DNA of 64,000 nt from Treponema medium (GTDB taxonomy: Bacteria; Spirochaetota; Spirochaetia; Treponematales; Treponemataceae): positions 2,542,001-2,606,000 of the forward strand of contig NZ_CP031393.1 in NCBI RefSeq assembly GCF_017161265.1. The letters run 5' to 3'. How positions within the stretch are numbered: position 1 is the stretch's first letter; each line of letters begins with the position of its first letter. The notes beneath the pieces were generated by a model, which did not search any database, was not told the origin of the DNA, and saw only the letters and a program-made list of their open reading frames with translations. This document shows positions 59,608-64,000 of this stretch, one piece after another. A program made the position numbers and the translations under genes.

Positions 59608-62316
59608 CTATTTTTGCGTAAGGCTGAATACACCGTCCCAGTTGTCCGCAGGGGGCTTTTGGATAAAGGCCTCGCATTTACGCAGATAGGCATCGGAGGG
59701 ACCATCATCCGGTCGCTCTTCGCGGAGCGCTTTAAAAAGGCGAGCTGCTTCTTTCCAATCCCGCCGGTCAAACACACAATGAGCCTCTTCAAAACGGCGT
59801 AAAAAGTCGAGCGTCGCCGAATCGACGGCTCCCTTCAGTTCTACCAGCTCCCATAGCTGCACCGGTGTATTAATACCGACGACGCGCACACGGTCGAACC
59901 GGCGGGTAATAAATTCGTCGCCGATTTCGTTTTTCGTCATATCGGAAATCAAAAGCCATGAACCGTACTGTTTGTTTACCCCTTCCAAACGGGCGGCAAG
60001 GTTGACGGCGTTACCCATAATCGTATAGTCCATCTTCCGTTCGGTACCCATGTTCCCGACAACCATATCGCCGGTGTTAATCCCGATACGGGTTAAAAGC
60101 GGATTAGGACTCATCCCTTCACGCATAAAAAGTTCGTTCAGTTCAACCTCTTTACGGTGCATCAGCACTGCGGCATGACAGGCGAGGCGGGCATGTTCTT
60201 TATAATCTACCGGAGCGCCGAAGAACGATATAATGGCGTCCCCTTCGTATTTATCGATAGTGCCGCGCTGCTCTAAAATAATATCACTCATACCGGAAAG
60301 ATAGATATTCAGCAGCTTAACCAGTTGTTCGGCATCGAGCGCTTCACTTATTGTGGAAAAGCCCTTAACATCGGTAAACATTGCGGTAATCCATTTTTTC
60401 TGCCCGCCGAGCTTCAGCATAGAAGGATCTTCTATCATCTCATTGATAACATCGCCGGAAAGGTATGTGCCGAATGCTTTGCGGAGAAAGCTCTTTTCGC
60501 GCTCACTGATGATGAACGACACCATCGAATAGGTTAAGAACGATACGAAGAGTGCCAGCACCGGTGAGATAATAAAGATATAAATACCGGTAAAGTGGAA
60601 TATGAGTTGATTCACCATCAGCACGACGAGGGACAGCACAACTCCTGCAATAATCTGAACAAGGGTGCTGAACCGGCGGATAACCACAATAATACCGAAA
60701 GAAAACGCAATCGCGAGCAGAGCCGACACCCAAACCGGCGCTTGCTGTAAGAAATCACGCTGCAAAATAGTATTGGCGACCGCAGCGTGCGTACCGACAT
60801 TCACATATTCGCTGTGAAAGGGGTTAACACCGATATCGGTTGTACCGGTACTTGACCACCCAATAATACAAAAAGCATCTTTAAGTTTACCGGCAAGCGC
60901 CGTTTCAAGCTCCGTATGCCGGTTATACGATGAGGCGGCGTTTGCATAGAGCGTTCCAAAATCGGCTTTTACCTGATCGTAAAGTTCCGCATCTTCAGGA
61001 TTCCCTGCCTGTTTTGCCTCGTCGAACAAAAGCGCTACCGACGTACCGTAGTCTGTTTCAAAAAAGCTTTTTACCGTATCCCAATAGGTCTGCACAGCAG
61101 TAAGCCAAGCTTCCTTATCCTGCACAGCCCCCGATTCCAAGGCAGTACGGCGCAGTTCTTCGCTTTTATCCCATAGCTGCATACATGTATCGATCGGCGC
61201 GTAGCCGGGGCCGAGGTTCCATCCTTGATTTGCCCGTAACAGGCGTAAACTGCTTGCCGTTTTTTCTCCGCTTTCGGCATAATCAATCAGCAGATAGAAA
61301 GGAACATGAGTAAAGCTGTTTTGATAGTTTTTTTTCGGCCATCGAATCAACATCATACCGCTTGAATCAAGCGGTATTGAAATATTTTCTTCTTTACCGT
61401 CATACACGGCACCGATCAACGTAACGAGGTTTTTATCGATGACAACTTCGGGAGCCCCCAGTTTCTTCAACAACGGAGAAAAGGCAAGCTGCATAAACAC
61501 CGTGTCGCCGATATTATCAGTCAACCGGATACGCCGCCTCACGCCATCACTGTCGATATACACATTAGTAAACCCCGCTCCCGCAGCCATACGGCTGATT
61601 TCCGGTATCGGTACTAAAGCGCTGTGCCGACCGTCCGATAAGGGGGCATTCACTTTCAACTTAGGATAGACAAACCGCTCTTTCGCAATGGCATATAAAT
61701 CTTCTGAACCATCGCTCGGAGGATCATCCTGCATATTAACCGTAATAAACGACGAACCGAACAGCCGCATTGCCTGTCCTAAATAGCTATCGTTCTCTAT
61801 CGCAACCTGCTTCGTATGCCGGTAGAGAGTGTCGCGCGATTGATCGATTAAATCTACCAATTCGCTCCCGTATATTCCTGCCTCCGGCAGTGTAATTTGG
61901 TTATTGGCAAGCGCTGCAAAAATATCCTGTACATTTGCGCCAATCTCTTCAAAAGAAGCGGCAAACTCGGACTTTAACGTACCGTTTAAATAGGTAAAAT
62001 CTACACTCATCGGACTTTTATCGATATACTCAATATCGAAGACCGCAAATTCGGCGCCAAGTTGCGCCAACGCTTCCAAGCCTTTTGCAATCGTATTACG
62101 AGGCCACGGATATAAGCCGACTTTTTCGATAGACACATCATCGATATCCAGCAGCACAATAGAAGAATCTTCTTTAACATCAGACTTTAAGCCTAAAAAG
62201 AAATCATACAGTCGATTTTCAACGCCTATCCAAAATGGAAACAGATAAGCTCCTGCACACAGTAATCCGATAATACACGGTATAACAATTGAAGGCCAAA
62301 ATATTTTTTTCTTCAC
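59608..62316 (-). CDS. CHASE2-domain class III adenylate cyclase
   Basis: This 902-residue membrane protein has an N-terminal helix (PSIVIPCIIGLLCAGAYLFP), then a CHASE2 extracytoplasmic sensor of about 450 residues starting LYDFFLGLKSDVKEDSSIVL. Three helices follow (about 525-605), then a cyclase domain at about 640-835. FTDVKGFST contains the metal Asp, EGDAIISFFGAP the second, and RKMDYTIMGNAVNLAARLEG holds the Lys-Asp pair that specifies ATP. It should make cAMP in response to a periplasmic cue. A TPR-like C-terminal tail follows (WKEAARLFKALREERPDDGP). Confidence 0.92.
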   Translation of the reverse strand: MKKKIFWPSIVIPCIIGLLCAGAYLFPFWIGVENRLYDFFLGLKSDVKEDSSIVLLDIDDVSIEKVGLYPWPRNTIAKGLEALAQLGAEFAVFDIEYIDKSPMSVDFTYLNGTLKSEFAASFEEIGANVQDIFAALANNQITLPEAGIYGSELVDLIDQSRDTLYRHTKQVAIENDSYLGQAMRLFGSSFITVNMQDDPPSDGSEDLYAIAKERFVYPKLKVNAPLSDGRHSALVPIPEISRMAAGAGFTNVYIDSDGVRRRIRLTDNIGDTVFMQLAFSPLLKKLGAPEVVIDKNLVTLIGAVYDGKEENISIPLDSSGMMLIRWPKKNYQNSFTHVPFYLLIDYAESGEKTASSLRLLRANQGWNLGPGYAPIDTCMQLWDKSEELRRTALESGAVQDKEAWLTAVQTYWDTVKSFFETDYGTSVALLFDEAKQAGNPEDAELYDQVKADFGTLYANAASSYNRHTELETALAGKLKDAFCIIGWSSTGTTDIGVNPFHSEYVNVGTHAAVANTILQRDFLQQAPVWVSALLAIAFSFGIIVVIRRFSTLVQIIAGVVLSLVVLMVNQLIFHFTGIYIFIISPVLALFVSFLTYSMVSFIISEREKSFLRKAFGTYLSGDVINEMIEDPSMLKLGGQKKWITAMFTDVKGFSTISEALDAEQLVKLLNIYLSGMSDIILEQRGTIDKYEGDAIISFFGAPVDYKEHARLACHAAVLMHRKEVELNELFMREGMSPNPLLTRIGINTGDMVVGNMGTERKMDYTIMGNAVNLAARLEGVNKQYGSWLLISDMTKNEIGDEFITRRFDRVRVVGINTPVQLWELVELKGAVDSATLDFLRRFEEAHCVFDRRDWKEAARLFKALREERPDDGPSDAYLRKCEAFIQKPPADNWDGVFSLTQK

Positions 62317-62413
62317 TCTTTACTCCCTATTAAATCTATAGTATGATATGTACGTGAGTTATACAATGGGAAGATGATAAAAACTTCATTTTTTATTAAA
62401 AAGGGGGGACAGA

Positions 62414-62872
62414 ATGAAACATACTTTATGTATTACCGTTGCGGGGTTACTTATCGCGGCGGCGGCATTCGGTCAAGCAGCTGAAAAGATTGACAAAATT
62501 TTAGAGACTGAAAAAGCGACCTTTGGACAGGCTACCTATCTGATACAAACAGCCTTGAATGACGGTTCCGATGAACTTGATTTTGAAACAGCTTTTGACC
62601 GATTCAAAAACGAAAATGAAAATTTGATACGGAATTCAGTTTCAGCAGAAGATGTGATACCGATCAAGACTTATGCCTTTTTATTGATGAAAGCTTTCGA
62701 TGTTAAAGGAGGTATGATGTACCGCATCTACCCCTGCCCACGATATGCATATCGTGATCTGCGATACCTCGCAGTTATCCAAGGTAAAAACAACCCCGAT
62801 GCACTGATGACGGGATCGGTAATGCTACAAATACTCGGTCGCATCGATACGGTACAAGGCGGTGAACAATGA
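62414..62872 (+). CDS. Secreted hypothetical protein
   Basis: This 152-residue protein has a clear signal peptide (LCITVAGLLIAAAAFGQAAE). The mature part is helical and acidic, with a run ELDFETAFDRFKNENENLIR and YRIYPCPRYAYRDLRYLAVI near the end. I do not recognise a family. Its stop overlaps the start of the next gene (ATGA), which encodes a probable outer-membrane protein, so it may be a periplasmic partner of it. Confidence 0.65.
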   Translation: MKHTLCITVAGLLIAAAAFGQAAEKIDKILETEKATFGQATYLIQTALNDGSDELDFETAFDRFKNENENLIRNSVSAEDVIPIKTYAFLLMKAFDVKGGMMYRIYPCPRYAYRDLRYLAVIQGKNNPDALMTGSVMLQILGRIDTVQGGEQ

Positions 62873-64000
62873 AACGTATACTAACCCTTCTTATTATAGT
62901 CAGCGGCATTACAATGCAGGTGGCTGCATTGGACTTCGGATTTAACCTTTCCAATAGTACCGAGTTAAACGGTACCAATAAGGCTTTTAATATATCACAG
63001 GCAAATGCAGCGGAAGCATTCATTGAATTCCCTGTAGGAGATTTTTCATCGATATATATTTCCGGAGAAGCCCGGTTTTCAGGTGCTTTCCCTATTAAGC
63101 CTAAGGGAGCGGCTCAATTTCTTCCGCTTGCCCAAGCATTTAGACTTAAGAGAACGGATTGGTCGGGCAATACAGCCTTTAATGCGATCGGCTTGCAATG
63201 GGCTGTCGGTCGGACATTCTTCGATGACTATTCACGTAAAATTCTCAGCGGTTTATTCGACGGAGGTAAAGTCGGCCTTACAATCAAGAACACCGATCTT
63301 GCTTTTGCACTCGGCTACACGGGCTTAACCTACAAAAGCGATGCAAAAATACGAATAGATGAAGATGATAGAAAACGAATGAACGATAAAAACAAGCTGC
63401 TTGCCCCGCAACGATTGTTCTTGCTTCTTTCGGCCTCTTTCCAAGAAGTTATTCCTGCACATACAATAGGATTCGATGTCCTTGCTCAATTTGATTTACT
63501 TAAACTAACCGGAAGAACCCATACGCAGTATTTTATACCGTATATTCATGGAAGGATAGGTCGGAATGTCAGTTGGAAATACTGGGCTGCAGTCCAATTC
63601 GGTGAGGACACGCAATTTTTTTATTCCCTCGCATCGGGGCTTGCAATGCAATATTTCAACCCTAATTGGCGTTATTTTACGATAACAGGTAAGCTCAACT
63701 GGGCAGCAGGAGACTATGACGGTACCGGACCGATGCGTTCATTTATACCGATTACAGACACAAAACAAACGGTTGTTGCCAATGGTTCGATCAGCTCATT
63801 CAGCAATATGCTTACAGGAGGACTCACAGTAAGCGTTCGACCAATACAAGAACTCTTAACGGAATTATCATACATAGCGCTGACTTCTCCGAATACCAAG
63901 AAGACGCCTGTTTATGTCGGTTCCGAATTATCGGCGAAACTCGCCTATCAGTTTTATAATGATTTTGATCTATCATTCACCGGAGGTATATTTGTACCAA
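62869..64000 (+). CDS. Probable outer-membrane beta-barrel protein, 3' end outside window
   Basis: The frame is open to the last base; about 377 residues are visible. A signal peptide (KRILTLLIIVSGITMQVAAL) is followed by alternating hydrophobic and polar residues with many Phe, Tyr and Trp, for example SSIYISGEARFSGAFP, WKYWAAVQFGEDTQFFYSLA and LSAKLAYQFYNDFDLSFTGG. This is the pattern of a spirochaete outer-membrane barrel. No named family is recognised. It overlaps the preceding gene by 4 bp (ATGA), so the two are translationally coupled. Confidence 0.7.
   Translation, partial: MKRILTLLIIVSGITMQVAALDFGFNLSNSTELNGTNKAFNISQANAAEAFIEFPVGDFSSIYISGEARFSGAFPIKPKGAAQFLPLAQAFRLKRTDWSGNTAFNAIGLQWAVGRTFFDDYSRKILSGLFDGGKVGLTIKNTDLAFALGYTGLTYKSDAKIRIDEDDRKRMNDKNKLLAPQRLFLLLSASFQEVIPAHTIGFDVLAQFDLLKLTGRTHTQYFIPYIHGRIGRNVSWKYWAAVQFGEDTQFFYSLASGLAMQYFNPNWRYFTITGKLNWAAGDYDGTGPMRSFIPITDTKQTVVANGSISSFSNMLTGGLTVSVRPIQELLTELSYIALTSPNTKKTPVYVGSELSAKLAYQFYNDFDLSFTGGIFVP

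Overview
The window reads as the chromosome of a host-associated spirochaete of the genus Treponema. The main evidence is the gene order hslV-hslU-flgB-flgC-fliE-fliF-fliG-fliH-fliI-fliJ, a P19/Tp34-type iron lipoprotein, spirochaete-style loose lipoboxes, a giant fused acyl-CoA dehydratase activase, and an acyl-CoA dehydrogenase beside an ETF-rubredoxin fusion and a flavodiiron protein. Base composition looks intermediate, which would suit the oral T. vincentii/T. medium group. That placement is inference from memory, not a search.

Layout. 1-8.8 kb is accessory: the end of a helical-repeat protein, a methyltransferase, a hydrolase, a GNAT enzyme, an NTF2-like protein, a MATE pump with its TetR repressor, a VOC protein, a TfoX-like protein, a RelB/DinJ antitoxin with a wrecked toxin, and an ABC-F ATPase. 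8.8-18.8 kb (minus strand) is an iron-uptake cluster: FTR1 permease, P19 lipoprotein, small membrane ORF, DUF2318 protein, two FtsX permeases, ABC ATPase, then an FMN-binding lipoprotein and a third FtsX permease. An unrelated AAA/DUF4143 ATPase with its own promoter interrupts it. 18.9-29.3 kb carries alr, hslVU and the flagellar basal-body/export genes. 29.4-33.2 kb holds acyl-CoA dehydrogenase, truncated EtfA fused to rubredoxin, and flavodiiron protein, which together could pass electrons from an acyl-CoA to oxygen. 33.4-39.1 kb has rsmD, an unknown gene and the 1,513-residue activase. 39-44.3 kb is repeat-rich: an ISAs1-type remnant, a glycosyltransferase preceded by eight copies of a 5-bp repeat, a nucleoside kinase with a 3' frameshift, tRNA-Pro and dense hairpin elements. 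44.3-52.9 kb has hicAB, rimO with a RodZ-like and a LolA-like gene, a GNAT enzyme, a UDG-like protein, a DMT exporter and a MalK/UgpC-type ATPase. 53-64 kb has a CydDC-like exporter, a secreted/lipoprotein pair (the second a Memo-CapA-like fusion), a CHASE2 adenylate cyclase, a small secreted protein and a truncated probable outer-membrane protein.

The least expected feature is in the spacers: families of structured repeats. One has three consecutive hairpins whose stems differ in sequence from copy to copy while pairing is kept (copies near 555, 6197, 31710, 33168, 43234, 43897/44025 and 56694). A second is a long nested palindrome with about 16-bp terminal inverted repeats (29479, 43165, 49319); one copy carries the three-hairpin module at its apex. 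A third motif recurs at 20130, 33284, 33411 and 51712 and supplies the -35 box of two promoters. Coordinates and motifs were read by eye; family names come from motif recognition, not database searches.
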